A DNA stretch of 64,000 nt from positions 23,192-87,191 of the forward strand of contig JARRQJ010000005.1 in NCBI GenBank assembly GCA_037381915.1, written 5' to 3'. Shown here in pieces: positions 7,618-16,569 of this stretch (position 1 is its first letter; each line of letters opens with the position of its first letter). The stretch comes from JARRQJ01 sp037381915. GTDB lineage: Bacteria > Pseudomonadota > Gammaproteobacteria > DRLM01. The notes under the pieces are model-generated. The model ran no database searches, had not been told where the DNA came from, and saw only the letters and a list, made by a program, of their open reading frames with translations. Both the position numbers and the translations under genes were made by a program.

Positions 7618-8633
7618 AGGGTGGCGCGCTCGCCGCTCGCGTCAGGCGCCGATGCCGCCTTGGCATGGCTGAATTCGAAGGGGTCGGCCAGGATGTCCTT
7701 GAACGCGGCGCCGGCGAGGAACACTTTCTTCTTCGTGGTCTTCACCATGTAGACGTTGCCACACAGGTAGATGCGCCAGCCTTTGAGTCGCGGGTAGGCC
7801 GCCAGTGCGACGGCATTGGCGCGGCCCGCGGTGAGCCCGTCGGAAGGGGTTTCACCGGAAATACAGCTTGTGTAGGAGACATTGGGGTAGCGCACGGCCG
7901 TGGCGCGCAACTCGTTCACCAGATATAGGCCGTGGCCGCCGCGACTGCCGTGGAATAGATGAATGGGGCCTTGATGGGCATGATGCAGGGCGTCGCGCAG
8001 CACACCCCATAAGGGGGCGAGGCCGGTGCCGGTGGCGATCATAAGCAGCGGTTGTTGAGGTTCCCCGGGCGTATAGACGCAGTCGCCGAAAGGCCCCTGG
8101 ATTTGCACCTTGTCGCCCACCGCCATCCCGTCGTGGATCCAGCTGCTCATGCTGCCGTCGGCGACCCGCTGTACGTGCAGTTCCAGCGACTCGTCCACGC
8201 CCGGAACACTCGCCAGGGAATAACTGCGCATCACGTCCCCATGTTTCACATTGATGAATTGTCCCGCGCGATAGGAGAGCTTATCCGCGCATCGCAGACG
8301 CACGCGCATGACGCGCTCGGCGAGGGGTTCCTTGGCCACGACTTGCGCTGCATGCAACGGCATATCGGCATCACTCGGCAATGCCACCTCCATGTCCGAG
8401 CTAGGTTTGCATTGACAGGCGAGAAAGTGGTTGCGCTCGCGCAGCGACGGCTTCAAACCCTTTTGTGCCTCGACAGGCGGCGCCTTGTCGACGGCGCGCA
8501 TCAGGCAGGTTTGGCAAATACCGCTGCGGCAGGAAGACGGAATCGGGAGGCCGTGCCGCGTCAAACCTTCGAGTACCGATTCCTGTTCCCCCAGTGGATA
8601 ACGGTGGTTATCAAAGGTAATGACAGGCGACAC
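7614..8633 (-). CDS. 2Fe-2S ferredoxin/FAD/NAD(P)H oxidoreductase, probable haemoglobin reductase
   Basis: The domain order is a plant-type 2Fe-2S ferredoxin (about 1-90, cysteines in SSCRSGICQTC plus CQC near 75), an FAD-binding barrel (RSYSLASVPG near 137) and an NAD(P) domain (ATGTGLAPLWG near 197, closing with YLCGNVYM). It belongs to the group of CDP-6-deoxyglucoseen reductase and phenol hydroxylase reductases and moves electrons from NAD(P)H to a one-electron acceptor. It lies 21 bp downstream of a truncated haemoglobin gene behind an NsrR-like site, so reduction of that globin during NO detoxification is the likely role. After FGCD-type residues the C-terminal tail is lineage-specific. 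Confidence 0.87.
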   Translation of the reverse strand: MSPVITFDNHRYPLGEQESVLEGLTRHGLPIPSSCRSGICQTCLMRAVDKAPPVEAQKGLKPSLRERNHFLACQCKPSSDMEVALPSDADMPLHAAQVVAKEPLAERVMRVRLRCADKLSYRAGQFINVKHGDVMRSYSLASVPGVDESLELHVQRVADGSMSSWIHDGMAVGDKVQIQGPFGDCVYTPGEPQQPLLMIATGTGLAPLWGVLRDALHHAHQGPIHLFHGSRGGHGLYLVNELRATAVRYPNVSYTSCISGETPSDGLTAGRANAVALAAYPRLKGWRIYLCGNVYMVKTTKKKVFLAGAAFKDILADPFEFSHAKAASAPDASGERATL

Positions 8634-8654
8634 GGCTCCCGCTCCTTTTCGCGT

Positions 8655-9023
8655 TTAGCGGCCCAATACGTCGTTGCGGGTGCTTTCGGCGATGGCGGCT
8701 GCCTCGGCGATCAGCTCCTCGGGGACGTTGAGCTCTTGCAGGGTGGCGGCCAGATCTTCCATCACCGCATCGAAGTGGCTGTCATTCAGGCCCCGCTTCA
8801 CCAGATGGGCATGGCCCTCGCGCATGGACTTGTCGGTGTAATTGTTGGGGCCGCCGAAAGCCACGGTCAGGAAGGCCTTTTGTTTCGCCGCCTGCCTGTC
8901 CATATCCACATCCTCGAAAAACTCGCTGATGCGGTCGTCGGCAAGGACCTTGCGATAAAAGATGTCCACGGCGGCATTGACGGCGGCTTCACCGCCGATA
9001 CGATCATAAAGACTCTGGGTCAT
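8655..9023 (-). CDS. Truncated haemoglobin (group I, TrHbN-like)
   Basis: A 122-residue 2-on-2 globin. It starts MTQSLYDRIGGEAAVNAAVDIFY, has FFEDVDMDRQAAKQKAFLT and the CD-region FGGPNNYT, and carries the proximal-His region REGHAHLVKRGL. ATG 9023 was chosen because AAGGAGAT lies just upstream; an in-frame start at 9110 would run through the operator. Group I truncated haemoglobins oxidise NO with O2 to nitrate when re-reduced by a partner. The reductase gene immediately downstream is that likely partner. It is transcribed divergently from the MFS gene. Confidence 0.92.
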   Translation of the reverse strand: MTQSLYDRIGGEAAVNAAVDIFYRKVLADDRISEFFEDVDMDRQAAKQKAFLTVAFGGPNNYTDKSMREGHAHLVKRGLNDSHFDAVMEDLAATLQELNVPEELIAEAAAIAESTRNDVLGR

Positions 9024-9064
9024 GATGAGATCTCCTTTTGAGACTGAGGCGTTAACGGGCACAA

Positions 9065-9087
9065 AAGATGTATCAAAGATACATTTT
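9065..9087 (-). promoter_or_regulatory. NsrR-like operator upstream of the haemoglobin-reductase operon
   Basis: ATGTATC (9068-9074), AAA, GATACAT (9078-9084), flanked by AAG and TTT, forms a 17 bp perfect dyad. It closely matches the 11-1-11 NsrR motif of gammaproteobacteria (A-rich flank, ATGYATTT, AAATRCAT, T-rich flank). It lies 45 bp before the haemoglobin start, where a repressor would block the promoter. NsrR is the NO-sensing Fe-S repressor of hmp-type genes, so the site supports an NO role for the operon. Confidence 0.65.
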
Positions 9088-9180
9088 AGGGGGGATAAGC
9101 AAAAAGTCAATAAATATCTTATGGTTATTATGACCGATTTCGTCGGGTATTTAAGGGCAAAGCCTCAGCGGCGGGTCTTG

Positions 9181-9200
9181 TTACCATAGCCGGCTGGTAA
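9181..9200 (+). promoter_or_regulatory. Short dyad before the MFS gene
   Basis: TTACCA (9181-9186) and TGGTAA (9195-9200) form a perfect 6 bp inverted repeat with an 8 bp spacer, 20 bp before ATG 9221. It could be an operator or a hairpin over the translation start. Chance is a real alternative. Confidence 0.2.
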
Positions 9201-9220
9201 GGACATCCGCCGTTGCCATT

Positions 9221-10387
9221 ATGAAAGCCAATCTTCTCTCATTGCCCCGAACGGTGCTGGTCCTCGGCGGTGTATCGATGCTCAACGACGCCGCCAGCGA
9301 TATGCTGGCGCCGTTGTTGCCCGTGTTCCTCACAGTCACCCTGGGAGGCGGGCCTGTGATCGTGGGTCTGATCGAGGGTGTCGCCGAGGCTACCGCCAGC
9401 ATCCTGAAGTTGATAGCGGGGTGGCTGGCGGACCGCGGCTGGAACCAAAAAGGATTGGTGATCGGGGGCTACGGCCTGTCCAACGCCGCACGGCCGCTGA
9501 TCGGTGTGGCTGCGAGTTGGGCGCCGGTGCTGGTGCTGCGCTTCCTCGATCGGGTGGGCAAGGGGCTGCGCACCGCACCCCGTGACGCCATGATCGCCGC
9601 GTCGGTGTCGCCGAGCATCAGCGGCCGCGCCTTCGGTTTCCATCGCGCCCTGGACCACGGCGGCGCCGTGCTCGGTCCCTTACTGGCCTATGCCATGCTG
9701 GAAGCGCAGGTGCCATTGCGCCATATTTTTTTCGCCTCGGTGGTTCCCGGAGTGCTGGTGATGCTGCTGTTGATCTTCGGCCTGTCCCATACCACCGTTC
9801 AGCCACCGCCTGCGAGCGCGCCGCGATTCGCCTGGCGGCAATTGGACAGCCGCTTGCGCGGCTTGATCGTCGCCTCGGCCGCCTTGGCCCTGGCGGCGGT
9901 CCCCGATGCCTTTCTGGTGTTGTGGATGGAGGCGCGGGGATTCAACATCCTGTGGGTTCCGTTGCTGTGGGCCGCCATGCACGCCGTCAAGGGTATGGTG
10001 GCCATGCCCTTCGGCATGTTGTCGGACCGGACCTCCCGTCTGACCGTGGTGACCGGCGGCTGGTGCGCCCGGGTAATATTGCTGTTGGGGCTGGGCTGGT
10101 TCAGCAACGGTACTGGGCTGGCGTGGGGAATGTTGCTGGCCTATGCTGCCGCGGTTGCCTCGACCGAAGGGGCTGAGCGGGCCCTGATCGGTGACGTGGC
10201 GCCACCTGAAAGCAAGGCCACCGCCTTCGGCACCTATCACATGTTGAGCGGCTTGTGCGCCCTGCCGGGAGCCTTGTTGTTCGGCACCCTATGGGAGTGG
10301 GCGGGCATGAGCACCGCCTTCGCGGTGGCTGCGGCCCTGACTGCGGTTTCCGCGGCGGCCTTGGTGACGATTGCACGGCGCGGTTAA
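9221..10387 (+). CDS. Major facilitator superfamily transporter
   Basis: A 388-residue protein of about 12 hydrophobic segments. It starts MKANLLSLPRTVLVLGGVSMLNDAASDMLAPLLP and carries the loop FLDRVGKGLRTAPRDAMIA, a signature of a bacterial MFS subgroup of unknown substrate. A second conserved loop, PFGMLSDRTSRL, marks the start of the C-terminal half. It is divergent from the haemoglobin operon and convergent with gatB. The NsrR-like site lies about 135 bp away, so shared NO control is possible but not shown. Confidence 0.82.
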   Translation: MKANLLSLPRTVLVLGGVSMLNDAASDMLAPLLPVFLTVTLGGGPVIVGLIEGVAEATASILKLIAGWLADRGWNQKGLVIGGYGLSNAARPLIGVAASWAPVLVLRFLDRVGKGLRTAPRDAMIAASVSPSISGRAFGFHRALDHGGAVLGPLLAYAMLEAQVPLRHIFFASVVPGVLVMLLLIFGLSHTTVQPPPASAPRFAWRQLDSRLRGLIVASAALALAAVPDAFLVLWMEARGFNILWVPLLWAAMHAVKGMVAMPFGMLSDRTSRLTVVTGGWCARVILLLGLGWFSNGTGLAWGMLLAYAAAVASTEGAERALIGDVAPPESKATAFGTYHMLSGLCALPGALLFGTLWEWAGMSTAFAVAAALTAVSAAALVTIARRG

Positions 10388-10520
10388 CCGTCCGGCGTGG
10401 CGCTGCACGGAGGCAGAGTTGCATACGGGAACGGCCTGGATGATATGCACGCCGTCAGCATGGTGCAGGGTGGGACCCGGATCGTAATCATCGGGCGCAG
10501 ACCGGATTCCGGGGTGAATC

Positions 10521-11957
10521 TCAGGCGCTCAGTTTTATCTTCAACAGTTCGTTCAGCTGCTGCGGATTGGCCTTGCCCTGGGTGGCCTTCATCACCTGAC
10601 CGACGAAGAAGCCGAACAATTTGTCCTTGCCTGCCCGGTAGTCCGCCAGCTGTTGCGGGTTCTTGGCCAGCACCTCGTCGATGATCTTTTCGATGGCGCC
10701 GCTGTCGGTGACTTGCTTGAGACCGCGCTTTTCGATAATGGCATCGGCGTCGCCGTCCCCGTTCCACATGGCCTCGAATACCTGTTTGGCGATCTTGCCG
10801 GAGATGGTGTTGTCGGCGATGCGTTTGAGCATGCCGCCCAGCATGGCGGCGCTTACCGGACTGGCGGCCAGTTCCTTGCCTTCCTTGTTGAGGGCGCCCA
10901 GCAGGTCGCCCATCACCCAGTTGGCGGCAAGCTTGGGTTCGCCACCGCTGCTCTCGACCACCGCCTCGTAATAGTCGGCCAACTCGCGGCTGGAAGTGAG
11001 CACCCCGGCGTCGTAGGGTGGCAGGCCGAATTCATAGCAGAAGCGTTCGCGCTTGCTGTCGGGCAATTCCGGCAGGGTGGCGCGCACCTCTTCGACGAAC
11101 GCCTGGTCGATTTCCAGCGGCAGCAGATCGGGATCGGGGAAATAGCGGTAATCGAATGCTTCTTCCTTGGAGCGCATCGAGCGAGTCTCATCCTTGTTGG
11201 CGTCGTAAAGGCGGGTCTCCTGCGAGATGTGGCCGCCGGATTCCAGGATCTCGATCTGGCGCTCTACTTCGAAATTGATGGCGCGCTCCACGAAACGGAA
11301 GGAGTTGAGGTTCTTGATCTCGCAGCGCGTGCCGAAACGGTGTTCGCCCTTGTGGCGCACCGAAACATTGGCGTCGCAGCGAAACGAACCCTCCTGCATG
11401 TTGCCGTCGCAGATCTCCAGGTAGGTCACCAGGGAGTGGATTTTCTTCATGTAGGCCACCGCCTCCTTGGCGGAGCGCATGTCCGGTTCGGAGACGATCT
11501 CCAGCAGGGGGGTGCCGGCGCGGTTGAGGTCGATGCCGGTCAGGCCATGAAAATCCTCGTGCAGGGATTTGCCGGCGTCCTCTTCCAGATGGGCGCGGGT
11601 GACGCCTATGGTCTTGCTTTCGCCGTTTTCCAGCTCGATCTGCACCTGGCCGTGCTGTACCACCGGGAGCTCATATTGACTGATCTGATAGCCCTTGGGC
11701 AGATCGGGGTAAAAATAATTCTTGCGGGCGAAGACCGAGCGCGGCGCCACCGTGGCCTGAATGGCCAGGCCGAACTTGGCCGCCATGCGCACCGCCTTCT
11801 TATTCAATACCGGCAATACCCCGGGCAGGCCCAGATCCACGGCGCAGGCCTGGGTATTGGGCAGCGCGCCGTAAGCGGTGGCCGCACCCGAGAAGATCTT
11901 GCTGCGGGTGGCCAGTTGGGCATGGATTTCAAGGCCGATGACAGTTTCCCATTCCAT
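10521..11957 (-). CDS. gatB: Asp-tRNA(Asn)/Glu-tRNA(Gln) amidotransferase subunit B
   Basis: The 478-residue GatB of the GatCAB amidotransferase, which phosphorylates Glu-tRNA(Gln) or Asp-tRNA(Asn) and amidates it with ammonia channelled from GatA. It has the family opening WETVIGLEIHAQLAT, the central cradle with KNLNSFRFVERAI and DYRYFPDPDLLP, and a C-terminal helical YqeY-like domain ending LNELLKIKLSA. Length and order (gatC-gatA-gatB) are as expected. Its presence implies indirect routes to Gln-tRNA or Asn-tRNA in this organism. Confidence 0.97.
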   Translation of the reverse strand: MEWETVIGLEIHAQLATRSKIFSGAATAYGALPNTQACAVDLGLPGVLPVLNKKAVRMAAKFGLAIQATVAPRSVFARKNYFYPDLPKGYQISQYELPVVQHGQVQIELENGESKTIGVTRAHLEEDAGKSLHEDFHGLTGIDLNRAGTPLLEIVSEPDMRSAKEAVAYMKKIHSLVTYLEICDGNMQEGSFRCDANVSVRHKGEHRFGTRCEIKNLNSFRFVERAINFEVERQIEILESGGHISQETRLYDANKDETRSMRSKEEAFDYRYFPDPDLLPLEIDQAFVEEVRATLPELPDSKRERFCYEFGLPPYDAGVLTSSRELADYYEAVVESSGGEPKLAANWVMGDLLGALNKEGKELAASPVSAAMLGGMLKRIADNTISGKIAKQVFEAMWNGDGDADAIIEKRGLKQVTDSGAIEKIIDEVLAKNPQQLADYRAGKDKLFGFFVGQVMKATQGKANPQQLNELLKIKLSA

Positions 11958-12026
11958 ATTCAGAGTTCCGAGTAACGAGTAGCCGTTAATTTGTGACCGC
12001 GGGCGAACGGCGTTGCACCGCCGAGA

Positions 12027-13481
<1,455 letters not shown>

Positions 13482-13523
13482 TACGCAACTTTCCTTGCAA
13501 TCTGGGTTAAAGTGTTGGCCCTA

Positions 13524-13811
13524 TCATTCGATAACCTTGGGGACCAGGTACAATCCCGCCTCCACTTGCGGTGCGATGGATTGGAAATGGTCGCGTTGAT
13601 CGGCTTCGGTGATTTCGTCGGCGCGCAAGCGCTGGCCGGCCTCCATGGGGTGGGCCATGGGAATCACGGAGTGGGTATCCACACTATTCATCTGTTCCAC
13701 CATGTGGAGGATGTTGGAAAGCTCGCGGACGTAGCGGGGTATATCTTCCTCGGCAACGGCCAGGCGCGCCAAATGGGCGATTTTTTCGATGTCGGAATGC
13801 TGCAGACTCAT
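13524..13811 (-). CDS. gatC: Asp-tRNA(Asn)/Glu-tRNA(Gln) amidotransferase subunit C
   Basis: The 95-residue GatC clamp that stabilises GatA-GatB. It reads MSLQHSDIEKIAHLARLAV at the N-terminus, has the conserved LSNILHMVEQMNSVDT, and the RLRADEITE stretch before the C-terminal extension. I prefer ATG 13811 to the in-frame ATG 13829, since GatC proteins begin with this short MSL/MSI segment. It is the first gene of gatCAB and diverges from mreB. Confidence 0.95.
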   Translation of the reverse strand: MSLQHSDIEKIAHLARLAVAEEDIPRYVRELSNILHMVEQMNSVDTHSVIPMAHPMEAGQRLRADEITEADQRDHFQSIAPQVEAGLYLVPKVIE

Positions 13812-13923
13812 GGGATTGAGTGACTCCATCGCTTTTCAAGAGAGCGAAAGTTATCACACTTATCAGCTTGCCCCAAACCCCTGCAGGTTGTTAAATTACA
13901 CAGCGCTGAAAATAGAGCCCTTT

Positions 13924-13959
13924 GTCTGGCAAGGGCCAGGGAAGCCAGACCACTTTTTT
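13924..13959 (+). terminator. Terminator/attenuator-like hairpin in the mreB leader
   Basis: GTCTGGC (13924-13930) pairs perfectly with GCCAGAC (13944-13950) across a 13 nt loop, followed by CAC and six T (13954-13959). This is the form of a Rho-independent terminator on the plus strand, only 20 bp before the mreB ATG. No plus-strand gene precedes it, as gatC runs the other way. It would therefore act on a short leader RNA, as an attenuator of the mre operon. The promoter may instead lie downstream of it. Confidence 0.5.
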
Positions 13960-13979
13960 GCCACAGGATAATCCATCTA

Positions 13980-15029
13980 ATGTTCTTCAAACGCCTCCGG
14001 GGAGTTTTTTCCAACGACCTTTCTATCGACCTTGGTACCGCCAATACGTTGATTTATGTCCGCGGCAAGGGAATAGTCTTGAATGAGCCATCGGTGGTGG
14101 CGGTCCGCCAGGACCGCGGACCGGGCGGGCCCAAGACCGTCGCCGCGGTGGGCGCCGAGGCCAAGGCCATGATCGGCCGCACTCCCGGCAACATCACCGC
14201 CATCCGGCCGTTGAAGGACGGGGTAATCGCAGATTTCACCATAACCGAGAAGATGTTGCAGTACTTCATCCACAAGGTGCATGAGACGCGATTCTTCCAT
14301 CCCAGCCCGCGGGTGTTGATCTGTGTGCCCTGCGGTTCCACCCAGGTGGAACGGCGTGCCATCAAGGAATCGGCAGCAGGGGCCGGGGCGCGCGAGGTGT
14401 ATCTTATTGAGGAGCCCATGGCGGCGGCCATCGGCGCCGGCATGCCGGTGAGCGAGGCGCGAGGCTCGATGGTCCTGGATATCGGTGGCGGTACTACCGA
14501 GGTGGCGATCATGTCCTTGAACGGCATCGTTTACTCCGCATCGGTGCGCATCGGCGGCGATGGTTTCGACGAGGCCATCATCAACTACGTGCGCCGCAAC
14601 TACGGCACCCTCATCGGTGAATCCACGGCGGAGAAGGTTAAGCATGAAATCGGTTCCGCCTATCCGGCCAAGGAGGTGCGCGAGCTGGAGGTCAAGGGCC
14701 GCAATCTGTCCGAGGGGGTGCCGCGCAGCTTCAAGTTGAACAGCAACGAGATTCTGGAAGCCTTGCAAGATCCGCTGTCGGGTATTGTCGGCTCGGTGAA
14801 GACTGCCTTGGAGCAGACCCCGCCGGATCTGGGCGCCGATATCGCCGAGCGCGGCATGGTGCTGACCGGCGGCGGTGCGCTGCTGCGCGATCTGGACCGC
14901 CTGCTGACCGAGGAGACCGGGCTGCCGGTGGTGGTGGCCGAGGACCCGCTCACCTGCGTCGCCCGCGGCGGCGGCAAGGCCTTGGAGATGATAGACGAAG
15001 GTGGTGGCGACGTATTTGTGGTTGAATAG
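13980..15029 (+). CDS. mreB: Rod shape-determining actin-like protein MreB
   Basis: The 349-residue bacterial actin that forms membrane-bound filaments guiding lateral wall synthesis. The phosphate-1 loop (DLGTANTLIYVRGKG, about 17-31), phosphate-2 loop (VLDIGGGTTEVAIMSL) and adenosine motif (MVLTGGGALLRDLDRLL) are all present. The amphipathic N-terminal MFFKRLRGVF is the usual membrane anchor. ATG 13980 follows AGGATAA. It opens the mreBCD-mrdAB cluster. Confidence 0.98.
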   Translation: MFFKRLRGVFSNDLSIDLGTANTLIYVRGKGIVLNEPSVVAVRQDRGPGGPKTVAAVGAEAKAMIGRTPGNITAIRPLKDGVIADFTITEKMLQYFIHKVHETRFFHPSPRVLICVPCGSTQVERRAIKESAAGAGAREVYLIEEPMAAAIGAGMPVSEARGSMVLDIGGGTTEVAIMSLNGIVYSASVRIGGDGFDEAIINYVRRNYGTLIGESTAEKVKHEIGSAYPAKEVRELEVKGRNLSEGVPRSFKLNSNEILEALQDPLSGIVGSVKTALEQTPPDLGADIAERGMVLTGGGALLRDLDRLLTEETGLPVVVAEDPLTCVARGGGKALEMIDEGGGDVFVVE

Positions 15030-15144
15030 TAAGTGGCGGCGGCGCTTTCGCAGGAAAGCATGGGCCGTCACTTTGTCGGTTACCGGGCCATGGCGTTAAG
15101 GGCAGCAGCGGCCGCGAAACCGACGGTTTTCGGGGGATCCTCCC

Positions 15145-16062
15145 ATTAAGCCGCTGTTCATACGAGGGCCGTCCGAGAATAGCCGGCTCGTGGTATTCGT
15201 GGCCATATCCTTGGTGCTGATGACCGTGGATCATCGTCAACACCACTTGGAAAGCGTTCGGTCAGCGCTCTCCTTTGTGATATCCCCCCTGGAATACATG
15301 TTGAGCGTGCCCGTGGGTGCCGGCCATTGGTTGGGCGAGGCCTTAAGCAGCCGCCAAACCTTGGAGCAGCAAATCGCCGAGTTGCGTTCCCGCGAGCTCT
15401 TGCAGAGCGCACGTCTGCAAAAGTTGGCGGCACTCGAGGCCGAGAATACGCGCCTGCGTTCCCTGCTGGATTCTTCTTTCAAGGTCGGGGAGCGGGTGCT
15501 GGTGGCGGAACTGCTGGAAGTGGACTTCGATCCCTTCTCCCAGGAGATCGTCATCAACAAGGGCAGCCATGACGGCGTGGAGATAGGTCAATCCATTGTG
15601 GACGCCGAGGGGGTGATGGGGCAGGTGGTACATGTGGCGCCGTTCACCAGCACGGCCATGTTGATCACCGATCCCAGTCACGCCATACCGGTGGCGGTGA
15701 ACCGAAACGGTTTACGGGCCATCGCCATGGGGACGGGAGCGGCGGACCGTCTGGATATCCCCAATTTGCCGCTGAACGCCGATATCCAGACGGGTGATCT
15801 GTTGGTGACCTCCGGACTGGGCGGCCGATTTCCACCGGGTTATCCGGTAGCGGTGGTGAAAAAGGTGGTACGTAATCCCGGTCAGCCTTTTGCCGATGTG
15901 ACGGCCCGGCCGACCGCCCATTTAGAGCAGAGCCGCGAAGTGTTGTTGGTGTGGCGTTCGTCACAGCAGCCGGCGGACGCGCCATGCGATCCCGATCACG
16001 GGCCGTGTCCGTCAGCGGACGATAAGGCGCCGGCGAAGGCCAAGTCCGGGAAGGGAAGCTGA
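15145..16062 (+). CDS. mreC: Rod shape-determining protein MreC, probable ATT start
   Basis: MreC is the bitopic periplasmic scaffold that links MreB, MreD, PBP2 and RodA. The in-frame sequence from ATT 15145 reads (I/M)KPLFIRGPSENSRLVVFVA, matching the N-terminus MKPIFSRGPS of enteric MreC. No ATG, GTG or TTG occurs in frame between there and GTG 15190, which would cut into the transmembrane segment. ATT is therefore the best start (305 codons). A membrane helix (about 14-30), a coiled coil (about 60-105) and the two beta domains with VTSGLGGRFPPGYPVAVV follow. mreD begins 2 bp after the stop. Confidence 0.9.
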   Translation: MKPLFIRGPSENSRLVVFVAISLVLMTVDHRQHHLESVRSALSFVISPLEYMLSVPVGAGHWLGEALSSRQTLEQQIAELRSRELLQSARLQKLAALEAENTRLRSLLDSSFKVGERVLVAELLEVDFDPFSQEIVINKGSHDGVEIGQSIVDAEGVMGQVVHVAPFTSTAMLITDPSHAIPVAVNRNGLRAIAMGTGAADRLDIPNLPLNADIQTGDLLVTSGLGGRFPPGYPVAVVKKVVRNPGQPFADVTARPTAHLEQSREVLLVWRSSQQPADAPCDPDHGPCPSADDKAPAKAKSGKGS

Positions 16063-16064
16063 GC

Positions 16065-16553
16065 ATGGTATTGGCCACCCATCACCGCGGCTGGGTCATC
16101 GTCGTCACCTTCATCGGGGCCATGATGCTGGATATCGCGCCCCTGCCGGACTGGATCGTCGCGTTCCGCCCCGAGTGGTCGGCGATGGTGTTGATCTACT
16201 GGTGTTTGGCCCTGCCGCAACGGGTGGGGGTGGGGATCGGTTGGTTGGTAGGCCTGGTGGTGGACGTACTGCGCGGCGCGCTGCTGGGCCAACACGCCTT
16301 GGGCTTCGCGGTGATGGCCTACCTCGCCCTGAAGCTTCACCGCCGGATACGGGTCTTTCCACAGTGGCAGCAGGCATTGACGATTATGGTGTTTATCGCA
16401 CTTCATCAACTATTGGTATTGTGGGTATTGGGTATAATCGGTCAGTCGCGAGGCACATTCAGCTACTGGCTGCCGAGCGTCTCCAGCGCCGTATTGTGGC
16501 CATGGATGTTCGCCGGGTTGCGGGGCGTGCGCCGCCGTTTCCATGTGACGTGA
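16065..16553 (+). CDS. mreD: Rod shape-determining membrane protein MreD
   Basis: A 162-residue protein with about five transmembrane segments. It shows RPEWSAMVLIYWCLALPQRVGVGIGW and GLVVDVLRGALLGQHALGF, the conserved P-x4-YW and D-x3-G-x3-G-x2 motifs of MreD. It starts 2 bp after mreC and is followed after 16 bp by mrdA, so the genes are cotranscribed. MreD works with MreC to activate the PBP2-RodA synthase. Confidence 0.95.
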   Translation: MVLATHHRGWVIVVTFIGAMMLDIAPLPDWIVAFRPEWSAMVLIYWCLALPQRVGVGIGWLVGLVVDVLRGALLGQHALGFAVMAYLALKLHRRIRVFPQWQQALTIMVFIALHQLLVLWVLGIIGQSRGTFSYWLPSVSSAVLWPWMFAGLRGVRRRFHVT

Positions 16554-16569
16554 CCCCGGTCCCCGTGCC

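Noticed and set aside
10653..11975. 440-codon plus-strand frame opposite gatB
   Set aside because: It is a shadow of gatB with His/Gln/Gly-rich translation.
13977..15071. 364-codon minus-strand frame opposite mreB
   Set aside because: It is antisense to mreB and His/Gln-rich.
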